The position numbers were made by a program, and so were the translations under genes. From contig CAJHNH020006013.1 of the NCBI GenBank assembly GCA_905116865.2, positions 88,501 to 152,500 on the forward strand: a DNA stretch of 64,000 nt. The letters run 5' to 3'. The notes under the pieces were generated by a model. That model ran no database searches, was not told where the DNA came from, and saw only the letters and a list, made by a program, of their open reading frames with translations. The stretch comes from Candidula unifasciata. Taxonomy: Eukaryota; Mollusca; Gastropoda; Stylommatophora; Geomitridae. Each line of letters opens with the position of its first letter. Position 1 is the first letter of the stretch. Below, one piece after another: positions 1 through 14,725 of the stretch.

Positions 1-479
1 ATTGTTCAAATTGCTCATAAGAATAAAATAGAGTTCAATCAATTAATGGAAAGTTCTGTTGCATATGGGTCATCGATAGTTTTGAGGCGTTAGGGCGCTC
101 CTGTCAACTAACATAAAATGTGCCATCGGATAATTATGATTTTTTTTTTTTAATATCTACTTCCGAATACATCATCTCCAGCGTGAATAAGGCATGGCAC
201 AGAGTTGCTTACAATTCTTTGTCATCCATCCAGTGTTGTTGGTAACCATATTTTCTTCTTCTTCTTCTTCTTCACGTATTCATCCTCAATCGTTTTGTAA
301 TCAACAGACTGCAATATCTCAGCTTTTTAGCCAGGTACATCTGAATTCAACAAATACCTATATGTTGCCTTTTACAACAAACTTAACAGAGGGCAATAGG
401 TATATTCTTTAACCCCCCCCCCCCCCCCCCCCCTATTTTTTATAGGGGTCCAAAACCCACAGGAACAGGTAATCATGCT

Positions 480-900
480 TGTCAACAGCCTTGTATCTCA
501 TGCATTACCAATTATTTCCAATACATATGACCTTCCATGCCATGATGCAAAACTAACATCATCTCCCTTAGTGTCTCTCTCCAACCGTCCAGTTGTACAG
601 ATGTTGTAGTTTTTTTTAACTTTCTCAGGATGTGCTCAAAGAATATGGTCTGCATAATTCTGATGCAGGTTTTCAGTTCCCCTCTTGTGAGTTCATTTCT
701 TTCAAAACAATGTCATCACATGTGTTATCTGTCTATTGTGTTGTAATCTTTCTTTTACAACATATCTCTTCATTTTGCATTTAATTTTTCACTGATCCAA
801 TTGTCCATGATTCACTTCTGTATATAAGGATTGGCTATACACAGCTCTTAAGAACTTTCTTTCTTATCTTAATTCATATCATCATAAACTACTTCTGCTG
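480..900 (-). pseudogene. Degenerate LINE C-terminal fragment
   Basis: Read on the minus strand with frameshifts and stops it gives FFEHILRKLKKTT.SVQLDGWRE and then a short tail, the GHxxR plus Gly/Arg-rich pattern seen at the end of many LINE ORF2 proteins. It resembles 9740-10020 in layout. A poly-C run at 414-433 lies just outside. Assignment to a clade is not possible. Confidence 0.45.
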
Positions 901-968
901 TTAAACGTTGTGGAGAGGAACAATTTGTGGTCCGGTGCATGCTGGCTGGCACTGGTACTGTCATGACA
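888..968. repeat. Short dispersed repeat, copy 1
   Basis: About 75 bp (ctacttctgctgttaaacg onward to gctggctggca) matches 63018-63092 (ccacttctgccattaagcg onward) in the same orientation with scattered mismatches. No coding content or tRNA-like box was seen. Confidence 0.6.
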
Positions 969-1445
969 TGCAGGCATAAAGTGTCTTTAATGCTGATCCA
1001 TTTTTTTTCATGGCCGCCCTTTCGCTCTTGTCTAATTTAACAATTATAAATTTCATAGATTATTCCTTATCCTGTAAAACGCTGCTTTTTTGAGGGGATA
1101 TACTACAGTCACCCTCCTAAACTACATTCAACCTCTTGAGAGTATCTTTCATCTGCTGTTATTAGAAAACTCAAGTATCTAGACATATTGACTTGGTTCA
1201 GAATTACTTACAATGAACATGTCAGATGCATTCTGTCAATTATTGTTCAAGAATGGATGGAGGCTTCATCCAACGATTAAAGTTATTTTATGTTTTCTAA
1301 TCCATAACTGTATCATTGTTTGTGTTGCAGAGTGAAGAAGGCTTTCTTGAGCAATGTTCACTTAGTCATCTGCCATTTGTACTTTATTGGGAACCCCCTT
1401 TAGTTATATTTCTTTTTTAAAGTGAAATGAACTTAGAATGCTCAC

Positions 1446-1598
1446 CTGCTCAGGTTTTCAATAAGACATCCATGTTTAGCACCGGTGTTAGACAAACCAC
1501 TCTTGACAGAAAAAGCTGAATCCATCAATAACACATCACTGATGTGTCCATCTTCGGGACGGATGTATAGAATGCAGCTGTCTTTGATAACAAGCCAT
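1446..1598 (-). CDS. PLD: PLD exon: PH domain core
   Basis: 153 nt, phase 2 at both ends, acceptor tctaatag and donor gtgagc. It encodes WLVIKDSCILYIRPEDG, then VLLMDSAFSVKSG, then HGCLIENLS. The Trp-initiated W.v.KDS.l.Y pattern is the PH-domain strand pair of PLD1/2. No further exon was recognised between here and base 1, so the catalytic half of the gene lies outside the window. Confidence 0.93.
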
Positions 1599-4102
1599 CT
1601 ATTAGAAAAAAAATTGTAACTGTAAACAAACAGAAATGGTGTTATACAAATTTTTAAAAGTTGATTGCATATCCTTTACATGACACTGCACAACCAACTC
1701 AGGCATATTTTTGCTTTCGTATTTTTGCTGGCATCTTTCCATTTTTCCAGATGAAGGTCTGCAGGTGAACATCTAGCCGCTATACCACAGTCGCTCCCTT
1801 AAACCCTAATGAACTGAGCTTAAAATCAAGCACTATTTAAGTATGAAAAAGTTTAACAGACACTAGTTAATGGAAGTACTGAAACCAATAATTCAGATAC
1901 ATGTAGTAAGATATAATGGCCTCTAAAAACCAATACTACAGTGTGCAGTGGAGGGAAACAGGAGAAAAGGCAGACCAAGAAAGACCTGGATGTAGAACTT
2001 GACTGACTGGACAGGTCTTAAACATGCAACCATGAATCCATCGCATCTGACCGCACAGCTGGAGAGAGCTGATCAGACAGTTCAACAGCAACTGGTGACC
2101 CAATGACACACAGTGTCACAGGATGATGATGAGGGATTCAGATACAAAGGGTAAATATAATATCTGTGATATATGACAGCAAGAACATAAAATTACTTTA
2201 TGTTGTATTATTACTATTTTTGGAAACACCAGACAAAATATCATGAGTTTGAACAAAGAAGACACAAACAATAGGTTGCACAATTTATTGCCTGGCATAT
2301 TAAAGTACATACTACAGCAACAATTAAATAAATGAAGTAAATAAGTGAATCCTTTATAACTGAAGTACAAATTCAACAATAGTCAAATGCAACTGCTTGT
2401 TTTACCAGGGCAGCCGCAATGTCAGAATCATGTCTTTTTGTTTTGTATTTGTTACTGTAGTATGCACCTGACAAGATACAGCGAAATGTGCCATGAAATA
2501 AATTGTGCAACCAATTGTTTATGTCTTCTTTGTTCAAATTTAAAACATGCAAAATATTTTTTGATATCATGCGTTGTTTGCGACTGAAGGAATTAATACT
2601 AACCTATTTCAACACAGTATTTGACATTATATTTACCTTTTATTCCAGGTGCCAGCGAAATGTAAGTTCTGAAGACAGCCACAACACTGAATGCTGATTC
2701 TACGCCCTCCTGAGCATTTCTTTACTAGCCCTTCCTTAGACTTTTTTCCCGTCTTGCTAACAAATGACACATGGCTGACCTCAAAAAACTTCAACTGTTT
2801 TTTTGGGGGGGAGAAAACAAAATCAGCTGATTCAATGCTACAATTAGTCCATTTTACAACTGTTTGTTTCTCTGTTACTTTTCTTTCAGCTTTGGGTTTA
2901 CTGTGCAAAGATACTTTTCAGCAGATATAGACAATTTTAGTACTCTCTCTCTTTCTATTTGTCTGTCTCTGTCTGTGTGTGTATGAGTTTATGTTGTGTG
3001 TGTGCATATATGTGCGAGTTGGTGTAAAAAAAGGGGGGGGGGGGTGGTGGTGAAAAGAGCTCACAGGGTTGTAACTTACTAATTTATGTCGGCATTACTT
3101 TCTTTCTACCACAGACTGTAGTCTTATTAATCCAAATATAACCCTAATGAGTTGAACAGGATATCGTTATTTAAAATACTTACTACATGGTCTGGTGGAT
3201 TTGACATAAGTACACACAAAAACAGGCAGCATCTGTACTACACTGACTAGATCACTTGGCTGCAGCCTAGTTCTGGTGAGGCTGACTTGAAGTGAGTTAA
3301 GAACCAACATCATAGCACTCAAGACATTTTCACGTGCCCGATCATCATCTTAAACAGCCACTGCACAGTTCTAATTTCACCGGTACATACAGCAGTATGA
3401 TCGTATGACTGTCTTGTCTATTCCCTGGAGTGATGATTTGTGCTTCTGCACTGATCACTCGCACCCACAGGGACCTGACCACATCTAGCTGGTCATGCAT
3501 CAATTGACCAATAAATGGTGAAGAACCAGTTAATCTGTCTGCTTGTTTATTTCCCAATACACCTGAATGCCCTGGATTAAATATTCAAAAGATATGAGCT
3601 ACCCAGGATCTCTCAAGTGATACCTGCCGTTCTGTAGGAAGCATACCTGACCTCACCTTTCTCAGCACATTTTGTGAGTCTGTGACAATCACATGTATAT
3701 ACAGCTGGTTCTCAAGCCAGCTGAAGGAAGTAGTAGTAGTCATGTGTTTGTACATAAAGTGATAATTATCCTCAGGTAGCAAGGGCCTTGCAAGAAAATC
3801 ACACTCATCAGTAAAACTTGTAAAACTCCTTTTTTTTTCTGGTTACTTCTCCTTCTTATTCTTCTACTTCTCATTAGTTTTAACTGGCTGTAAACTCTGG
3901 TGGAAAGTTCTGGCTGTTCATCCACTTCCGGACTTTGGTCTTTTTTAGAACTGGAGTTTTGCACACCCATTTTACAGATCTGGCTTAACTGTATGCAAAC
4001 TTGGTTCCTGAATTTTCAGACAGATGCACTACAACTTTAATGGAAACACCACTAATAAGTCATTTTTATTTTTTTTACATGCTTGTTAAGAAATCATGTC
4101 TC

Positions 4103-4133
<31 letters not shown>

Positions 4134-7100
4134 TTTTTTTTTTCCAACTGGGGAAGCGAAACCCACAAATGGATTTCCTATTCTAAAAGCGTACACACTG
4201 TTATCCTTATTTGCCACTGCCACTTGGTGTGTGTCACGGTCAAAATCATATCATCTGCATTTTCTTCCAAGAACATGTCATAACATCCAATTCTGGCTGA
4301 ATCAACCCAGCAGCAACTTTATTTTAAAAATCCATGCTTTGATGCGGAATAGACTTCATAACCAGTGAGCTGCCAGCAAAATGTTCAACACATAACAAGC
4401 AAACATTCAACAAATAATAAGTAAAGAGACACTTTTCCACATCTTCAGGCGTACTGGGCGTATAGGGCTAGACCAACATTTTACAAACCAATCGGCACCT
4501 GTTGGGTGACTTTACCTAGTACCCATTTAAGGCTGAAAAACAGTGGTATTTGGTTCAACATAGAGCAGCACTATAAAATTGATTCTTACAGTTTCTGGAT
4601 GGTTCCTGTAGGACTTGCAGGTCATGAGATTCTGAAGATACTCTTGAAGTTGTTGCTGAAATGACAAACACACAACTGCAATGAAACAAAGTAGTTTGAG
4701 AGAAACATACAAAACAAAAGTCGGGAGATTATGTTTTCCATTCTAGAATTCAAAATAAAATTGATGAATATGTTGTAATTAATCTTTCTTCTTCTCCGTG
4801 CTCACCGTCTGTAAAGTTCTCATTGTTCATCCACTTCTAGACTTTTAGTTTTGTTCCCAAACTTGAATTTTGCATACACATATGTTTTACAACTCTGGAT
4901 TATTTGTATAGAGACTGTTGGTTCCTCTAATTAGTTAATTCTTACAATGTGCTTGTTAGGGAGGCAGTGGGTCTATCTATTTCCCCACAATAGGGTCCAT
5001 GGAACCCACATGGGGAGTTGTAATTAATTTTTTTTGAGTTTTACAATAGCAGTGGCACTATAGAAGCCATAGATTTTTAAGTTTTACAATAGCAGCAGAT
5101 GCTGACTAAAAATATATAGAATTTTAGACAGATATTTCTGTGTGCTAAGACTGTAAGAACGCTATGCTGCCAATGTCAAACATGGATGCTGTCTTCAGAA
5201 GACAGAAGAAAAGTAGTCACAACAGAAATGAAATGTTCACATACTATGCTAGGCGCAACGAGGAAAGATCGACTTAGAAATTATGATATCAGGAGGAGAG
5301 TCTGCATAGAACCAGCACTGAACTTTACAAGTAGACAACAAATCAAATGGTACGGCCATGTAACAAAATTAGCATCAGACAGGGTGCAACAGACAGCAAT
5401 GTTATACAGATACAACAGTAACAGATCCAGAGGTGGGCCACGCAGAAGATGGACCACAGAAATATAAGAGATACTAAAAAGTACTTTATACAAAGTGAAC
5501 AGAAGGGCCTGTTCCAGAGATCTCTCCCTGCCCTGACGCCACGAGGCATTCTAGTAGAAAAAAGGAGAAGTAGAATAAGACTACAAAAAAAGCAGACAGT
5601 GGTGTGCAACACGAAAGCTAACTATATGCCTTCAAGAAATTAGATTATATGTAAAGGACATCAGACTTAAAAAATAAAAAGCAACTATCAGATTTGACAA
5701 CATTCACATCTGCAGTTACACAGTCAACAGAACAGATAAAGTACCTAGGTTTAGAGAGACTGATTCTGTTGGGAGTAAGTAGAGGATCTGGATGACGTTC
5801 AATGTGCAGGAGAAAAGACAGGAGGGTTTATTATCAAGTCACAATTGAAACCTTCAGTGTTGGAACTCTTCATTGTGACTGAGAAAATTGACAAAGCATG
5901 TGTGCAAATGTCCACAATTTAGTGAGGTCAATTCATCATTCATCCATTAGCAGAAAATAACAATATCTGTTGTCAAATGCTTACCATTCTCTGTGGAATT
6001 TTGTCCTCACTAACAAGTGCCTCAGGTCTGAGAGGAAGTCTGACTGCTTTGTGGTGCTGCTGCCTTTCTTTCATTCCTTTAAGATCTTTCTTGATGGTTG
6101 CCCTTCTTTGGTGGTAGCTATGGAAGAAATAGTACAGAAAAGAGATAAAATTACAAAACAAAAACTGCAAAAACTGTTAAAAATCCTTCATTAGTTAATT
6201 AAACAAAAAATAGGTTGTTGAATACGAAAAAAATTTTTAATTAGAATACTCAGCAAATTTTGATTCTTCTACATTCATGTTTGGACAAAGTGCCTCGGAT
6301 ATGTATATATATATTTGACACAACTGTTGTGAGTAATTGCCTAACACCTTCCCCCCCCCCCCCCCCCCCCACCCCCCACCCCAACAACCAATAAAAATGT
6401 AATAAGTAGTTGATGATGCAATCCTACCTATTATACATCGTCTTTTTGTTTAAATGTCTGATCTTTTCAAAGTTAACTGAATGATCTTGTAAGAGATCTG
6501 AATTTATCAAAGAACAAAGCAGAGCTTTTGGATTCCAGATTGCAACAGTGGAATTTCCTAGCAGAAGATGTCAGAATTTCTGTATACAGGAATAAAAGGC
6601 AATGAAAAAACAGTTGAGGCTTTCAAATGCCTTATTAGAAAATTCAAAACAGTGTTTTCCTATTGTGAATTTAAATAATGCAGACACAATAAATACTTTG
6701 CACAATTTATTGCCTGTATCTCGTCAGGTGCATTATTACAGAGTTAAATCAAGTTACTGTGGTAATCACATGGCTGATTTTGAATTTCTTGCGGATAGAT
6801 GCTGAGCAACTCGACAAAGTGGTTTATGCATTTCAGCATGAATAGGATTCATTTTGTGCTTTACTGTATGTTGATTTAACTCTGTAGTAATGCACCTTAG
6901 GATAGAGCAAAATATGGCAGGCAATAAATTATGCAACGTATTGTTTGTGTCCGCATTATCTGAAAATGTCGAAGACTTCTTCGTATTCACCAGCTGTTAA
7001 CTCAGGCGGAAAGTTCTAGTTGTTCATCCACTTCTGGACCGCAGTCCTTTTTCAGAACTTGAATGTTGTGTGTGCGTCCGTTTGACAGATCTGACTAATT

Positions 7101-10100
7101 TGTATGCAGACAGTTGGTTCCTTGCCTCTCAGGCAGATGCACTCTGACTTTGAAGGAAACTCCCAAGACTGAATGAAGCTAAAATAAGTGAGGTAGTTTT
7201 GCTAGTCCACAAATTCGAAAACAACTTCATGATGACAAGCTTTGTTGCTTACTGTATGGCAAGGAAAAGGCAGCACTGTTAGGTTTAAGCCAGTAGTGGA
7301 TAATTTTTTAGGAAAAATAACATCCGACAATTACAACGAGATTGAAGAGTTCTTCTTCTGAAGTATAAAAGTCTTGGCTGCAACATGTCTTTGAAAATTC
7401 ATTTTCTGGATTCCCATCTGGATTTTTTTATGTCAAACTGCGGAGGTGTCAGTGACGAGCATAGTGTATGATTTTACTAGGACGTTGCATCTATTGAGAC
7501 GTGGTATCGAATTAATTAGAGCCCTTCAATGCTTACTGACTAATGATTGGACTGTGACAAAAGAGTGACACCTTAGTTGACCTCAAGAACCAAGCCAGGA
7601 GAGCTTGAACAGCAAAAAAATATTTCAAAATTTGTTGACTAGTTTTATAAAAATAAAAATAGTTTTCATTAAAAAAAAAGTATTTATTTTTCCCATGTTT
7701 GGAAACGTATGGGACACCCTGATTTTTTGCCTCAAAGGAGTTCAAGACAAGTAACTGAAACAGGAGCTAAACTGATTGAGAGAATATTGTGTTCAGACTA
7801 TGTCACAGTCATCTGTATGAACTGGATGGTTAAAATATAAAGGTCATTGTAAAACTGACAAAGAAAGAACTGTGAACAGACATTATTAAGCTCCGGAAAA
7901 GACTGTCATTGAATTCTTTACAATTTCTGAAAAGCTTCCAGCAGAGCTGTAGGCCATGATAAACCGCCAAAAGGATATAAAGCTTTTCTAGCTTCAGTCT
8001 GCCAGTCAGGAAATTAACTCTATTGTATCTGAACACAGAACCAGTCAAAACTAAATCTGTTTAGATTTATTTAAACCATGTGATCTGTTAAGGCTAAATA
8101 TGTTTAGACTGGTATCTAATGCAGAGGTAAATCTTATCTCCTGCATCAATAAGGATATTTTAAAAATATAATAATCCATATATATTTTTGTAATAACAGC
8201 ATTCTAAATGATAAATTAATGAGGTGTCATTTGCACAATGAAGGTTGCATACAAAGGATTTTGAATTATATCTCTCATGCCATGTGTGTATACTCTAACA
8301 TATTCTTTTTCTTTCTTGGAGGGTCCAATATTCTGTCTACTCTTCTTCTTCTTATAGTCCAGTATTCTGTCTCCTGTCATCTGCTTCTTAGAGTCCAATA
8401 TCCTGTCTCCTTCTTATAGTCCAATATCCTGTCTTCTTCTTCTTAAGGTCCAATATCACATCTCCTGTCTACTTCTTATAGTCCAATATCCTGTCTCCTT
8501 TTTACAGTCCAATATCATGTCTCCTGTTTTCTTCTTTTTATAGTCCAATATCCTCTCTCCTGTCTTCTTCTTCTTCTTTTTACAGTCCAATATCCTGTCT
8601 CCTGTCTCCTTTCTTGTTATAGTCCAATATCCTGTCTCTAGTCTTCTTCTTCTTCTTCCTAAAGTCCAATATCCTGTCTCTAGTCTTCTTCTTCTTCTTC
8701 TTATAGTCCAATATCCTGTCTCCTTTCTTCTTATAGTCCAATATCCTGTTTCTAGTCTTCTTCTTCTTCTTCTTATAGTCCAATATCCTGTCTCTAGTCT
8801 TCTTCTTCTTCTTCTTATAGTCCAATATCCTGTCTCTAGTCTTCTTCTTCTTATAGTTCAATATCCTGTCTCCTGTCTTCTTATAGTCCAATATCCTGTC
8901 TCCTTCTTATAGTCCAATATCCTGTCTCCTGTCTTCTTCTTTTTATAGTCCAATATCCTCTCTCCTGTCTTCTTCTTCTTCTTATAGTCCAATATCCTAT
9001 CTCCTTTCTTCTTATAGTCCAATATTCTGTCTCCTGTTTTCTTCTTCGTATAGTCCAATATCCTCTCTCCTGTCTTCTTCTTATAGTCCATTATCCTGTC
9101 TCCTTTCTTCTAATGCTCCAGTATCCTGTCTCCTGTCTTCTTATACTCCAATATCCTTTCTTCTTCTTCCAATAGACCAATATCCTCTTTCCTGTCTTCT
9201 TCTTCTTCTTATAGTCCAATATCCTGTCTCCTATCTCCTTTCTTCTTATAGTCCAATATCATGTCTCCTGTCTTCTTATACTCCAGTATCCTGTCTCCTT
9301 CCTCTTTTAGTCCAATATCCTGTCTTCTATCCTTTTCTTCTTATAGTCCAATATCCTCTCTCCTGTCTTCTTCTTTTTATAGTCCAATATCATTTCTCCT
9401 GTCTTCCTCTTCTTATAATCCAATATCCTGTTTTCTTCTTCATAGAGTCTAATGTCTTTTCTCCTGTCTTCTTCTTCTGACAGTCCAATATCCTGTCTCC
9501 TTATACTTCTTCTTATAGTATAATATCATGTCTCCTATCTGCTTCCTTTAGTCCAATATCCTGTCTCCTGCCTTCTTCTTCTTTCAGTCCAATATCCTGT
9601 CTCGTGTCTTCTTCTTCTTCTTCTTCTTTTAGTCAAATATCCTTTCTCCTGCATTCTTCTTCCTATAGTTGAATATTCTGTTCACTGTCTTTTTCTTCTT
9701 CTATTTTAGTCCAAGCAGAGCAGCACTGGTAGTCATATCTATTCACAACCTTATGTCTTATGTATTTTCAATCAATTCTGACACTGATGATCCTCCATGC
9801 TATGATGTCAAACAGTCCAGCATCTTCTCTCTCAGTCTTCCTTGGCCTCTTTTCCCCTCTAACTTTTCCACCATCACGATGTAATCTAGTTTTATTTAAC
9901 CTTCTCACAACATGATCAAAGAATGTAGTCTGCCTCCTTCTTTTTGTAAATCAGTTTCTTTCACATCTTCATTATTCTTTTGACCTGTCCTAGATGTTTT
10001 CATTATTCATCTATGAAACCATATTTCTGCTACTTCTGCATAATTTTCTAGCAGATTACACTGTATCAATTCTTTAGTACTTCTTTCCATTTGTATTACT

Positions 10101-12923
10101 GTCCATCTCTTGCATGCCTTCTTCAATGTTTTCCCTCAGCATTGTTTATTTAAGTGTCATATATTTTAATATGGCTGAAATTATGTACAATCTACTTGTA
10201 CAATCTAGCACAATCTACTTGTACAATCTAGCACAATCTACTTGTACAATCTTGCACAATCTGCTTGTACAATCTAGCACAATTTGCTTGTACAATAAAA
10301 CACAATCTGACTACAAAAAGAAACCTGATACAAATGAAACTTAACAGGACTGATTACTTAACTGAGGGTGTGTCTAAAGCCCGAATGCTGAGACATGTCT
10401 CTCTGTATGAGAAATTACTGCAGTCACTTAGAACTGCAGCAGTGTTTTATTCCTGTTGACTCACAGCGATACATCATGTTAGATGTGAACTGTCTCACTA
10501 TGGTTTTTGCATCTTCTGAAGCTTCATAACTTCTGCTAACTGCAAATGTGAAAAGTCTCAGAGATATATCCGACCCTGCAATTAGATCTACAGACAGAAA
10601 CATGATACTAAAATACATCCCTGTGTTATTTTATTTCAACTCTCTTTCATCTTTCAGCCTCTGGAGAATCTGTGTCTGACTGATTTTGTTTTCATGTAAT
10701 ACACTGCATCTCCAGAGCCTAAGTTTGGCCTAACTGCTTAATTATTGCCGAGGTTTTTGTAATATGAGTGCAGAACAAATTGTTTTCTTCTCTGAGCCCC
10801 AGTAACATAGCAGCTTCAAGAAAATTTAACAAGACTTCAAAAACAAGCTGATCAACTTCACTGTGCATTGTCTTAGCTCAGTCTGTCATACTGCATGACT
10901 GTTTACCTGCCTACTTAAAGTTAGTTGCTAATTCTTTACTTGTGATGCAGAGGACATAACCTAAACCTACAACCTTCAGAGCATAAAGATAATGGCTAAA
11001 CTGGTTTCCAATAAAGATGTCTTGAAAGAATGTAACTCCTGAAGAGAAATTACCTGCCTCCGAAGGAAACAACCTACATTCCTGGGTTATGTCATGAGAT
11101 GGAGGACACTGGAGTAAACTGTGACAGTGGCAAAGTCAGACGAGAAGAGAAGCAGAGGAAGATAGAGAGTAAAATGCTAGACAGTTTTACATGCCACCTA
11201 GGAAGATCCTCTGTGTCAGAAATTATTGAAAATACACACGGCAGAAGACGTTTATAGACCCCATAGAACACAAATGCCACACTGCATGGACAATAAAATA
11301 AAATGAAGTTTACCTCGGAGGTTAAATACAATTAACATTATTTTGTAATAAACAAACAATTAACAAGCAACAACTTACTCCTTGTTGGGCAGTGGAAGAC
11401 TGTATTTGGCACGGAATATTGCCAGCGAATCATGCAGTTGCCTGAAATGCTTATATCTTCTGTAGATGGACCAGTGGTACTCCCCATGCGTCACCTCGAT
11501 GGTGTATCTGTAAGACACATCACAGACAAATAAACAGGGTTGAGGTTAAGACATGTTTAGAGTTAAGACCCGCTTCTTTTTAGCATTCACCAGCTGTAAA
11601 CTTTCGCAGAAAGTTTTGGTTGTTTGTCCACTTTTGACTTTAGTTTTGTTCTAGAAATTTAGTTTTGCGTGCACATTTGTTTTAAGATCTTGCTTATCTG
11701 TATGCTCACTACTGGTTCCTCACCTCTCAGGCAGATGCATTCCGACAAAGAAAACACCCATAGTCATCTCTTATCACATACTTACTGGGGGCAGTGGGTC
11801 TTTTCTCCCCCCCTCACTCTCACAATAGGGCCCTGGAATTCACACAGGGACCTTAGGAACCAACATCACATAACTTCAGATATTCTCACAAATGCTCCAT
11901 CAATAGAAATTACTGATGGTGCCAGTTCCAATACTGATGGTGCCAGTTCCAATACTGATGGTGCCAGTTCCAATACTGATGGTGCCAGTTCCAATACTGA
12001 TGGTGCCAGTTCCAATACTGATGGTACCAGTTCCAATACTGATGGTGCCAGTTCCAATACTGATGGTGCCAGTTCCAGTACTGATGGTGCCAGTTCCAGT
12101 ACTGATGGTGCCAGTTCCAATACTGATGGTGCCAGTTCCAATACTGATGGTGCCAGTTCCAATACTGATGGTGCCAGTTCCAATACTGATGGTGCCAGTT
12201 CCAATACTGATGGTGCCAGTTCCAATACTGATGGTGCCAGTTCCAATACTGATGGTGCCAGTTCCAATACTGATGGTGTCAGTTCCAATACTGATTGTGC
12301 CAGTTCCAATACTGATGGTGCCAGTTCCAATACTCATGGTGCCAGTTCCAATACCAATGGCACCAACTGTAACTTGATTACTCCTTCCTCTGGGTATTGA
12401 GTTTCTACTAGATCCTCTGGTCACTACCATTTGCATTCTTATTTCTAGATCATGGAGATCTGTTTGCTCTTTCCCATAATTTACCTGTTCCCAAGGGGTC
12501 TTTACCCCCATTTGCAATGCATCAATTCATAACCAAGCTGTTTAGAATGAGCCAATTTGTCAGCTTTTTCATTTCTCAACATGCCAGCCTACCCTGGAGA
12601 AAATATCCAAACTACACTAATAAATACTGTCGTCAAGAGCCCTAGCTATCAGCTTCTTTATTTATGGCTGTGAAAATTAAACATCAACATCTGAACTTGA
12701 AAGGAAAATACAAGCAATGGAAATGTAATCTTATCAAAAGATACTTGGTATATTTTACACAGACCTTATCACAAATGACGAAGTTTGCAGTACTGTCTCT
12801 CACTCAACACATTGTCAACTATGAACCTCTTTTAACAACAGTAAAAAGACTTAAAATTCAAAATTTATTTGATTATGTTATTTGTGTGTGTTTTTTGTGT
12901 GTTGTTGTTGAAAAAAAGGGGGT

Positions 12924-12955
<32 letters not shown>

Positions 12956-14693
12956 AGTGGAAATATATCATGTTATTAACTTTCATTACATAGGTCTTGC
13001 ATTCTAATCCTCTCATCCATTATACCCTGTGAATTCAGTTCAATATTATGGATGGAATCCAGTCTAGCAGCTTTGGTCTCTCTCGTCAACGTTTGTCTTA
13101 TGGCTTCTTTTAGCGTCCTCATCTCCTTAATCCCTTTATTTCCTATTTTAATGCCTGTATGGTGATTCCATGCTGTTTTTTTTTTCTCAGGATGTGTCTA
13201 ATGTAGCACTATCTTTTCTGTCTTATAACTGTTTATACTAGTGGTGGCCCAGACATTTCTCTTATTTCTTCCCCTCCTTTACTTCTATCATTAACATAAC
13301 ATCCAGACATTTCTCTTATTTCTTTACATCCTTTACTTCTATCATTAACATAACATCCAGACATTTCTCTTTTTTCTTCCCTTCCTTTACTTCTATCATT
13401 AACATAACATCCAGACATTTCTCTTATTTCTTCACCTCCTTTACTTCTATCATTAACATAACATCCAGACATTTCTCTTATTTCTTCGCCTCCTTTACTT
13501 CTATTATTAACATAACATCCAGACATTCCTCTTATTTCTTTGCCTTCTTTACTTCTATCATTAACATAACATCCAGACATTTCTCTCATTTCTTCACTTC
13601 CTTTACTTCTATCATTAACATAACATCCAAACATTTCTCTCATTTCTTCACTCCCTTTACTTCTATCATTAACATAACATCCAGACATTTCTCTCATTTC
13701 TTCACTCCCTTTACTTCTATCATTAACATAACATCCAGACATTTCTCTCATTTCTTCACTCCCTTTACTTCTATGATTAACATAACATCCAGACATTTCT
13801 CTTATTTCTTCACCTCCTTTACTTCTATGATTAACATAATATCCAGACATTTCTCTCATTTCTTCACCTCCTTTACTTCTATCATTAACATAACATCCAG
13901 ACATTTCTCTCATTTCTTCACTCCCTTTACTTCTATCATTAACATAACATACAGACATTTCTCTCATTTCTTCACTCCCTTTACTTCTATCATTAACATA
14001 ACATCCAGACATTTCTCTCATTTCTTCACTCCCTTTACTTCTATCATTAACATAACATCCAGACATTTCTCTCATTTCTTCACTCCCTTTACTTCTATCA
14101 TTAACATAACATACAGACATTTCTCTTATTTCTTCACCTCCTTTACTTCTATCATTAACATAATATCCAGACATTTCTCTCATTTCTTCACTCCCTTTAC
14201 TTCTATCATTAACATAACATCCAGACATTTCTCTCATTTCTTCACTCCCTTTACTTCTATCATTAACATAACATCCAGACATTTCTCTCATTTCTTCACT
14301 CCCTTTACTTCTATCATTAACATAACATCCAGACATTACTGATCCATCTGCCCTCGCGAGTCTTGTCTTTTCAATTCAGTATTCATGTGCCCGGCGAAAG
14401 TTTAACTCGTGTCCACCCTCCCATAGTATGGCGTTTAGTAGCTGAAGACTCATTTATATTTTGTGGTCGTATTTCTCCTTCAATAATCGAACGGAGATGC
14501 TTATGCTGTAAATCAGCGTTTCTCAAACTGTATTTGCTGTGGCACTCGTGTCAGGAGAGAAAAAAACATGACATACCTACTTTTAGAGCGGTTTGAATAC
14601 TTACAACAACAAAAAACTGCAGATTTAATGTTCAGTTGTCTTTTATTTATGGGAAGTTTAGTTAATTCAGTTGATGATTGCTCCCGTTCCGTC

Positions 14694-14725
<32 letters not shown>

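Noticed and set aside
11669..12400. 243-codon plus-strand frame with signal-peptide-like start and TDGASSN repeats
   Set aside because: The first 60 codons are a SINE-2 copy and the rest the 21-bp minisatellite; all lie in a PLD intron.
13233..14336. Repeat protein gene on the minus strand
   Set aside because: Unit divisible by three explains openness; both strands open; no preference for silent changes was evident by eye. Kept as a finding at low interest.
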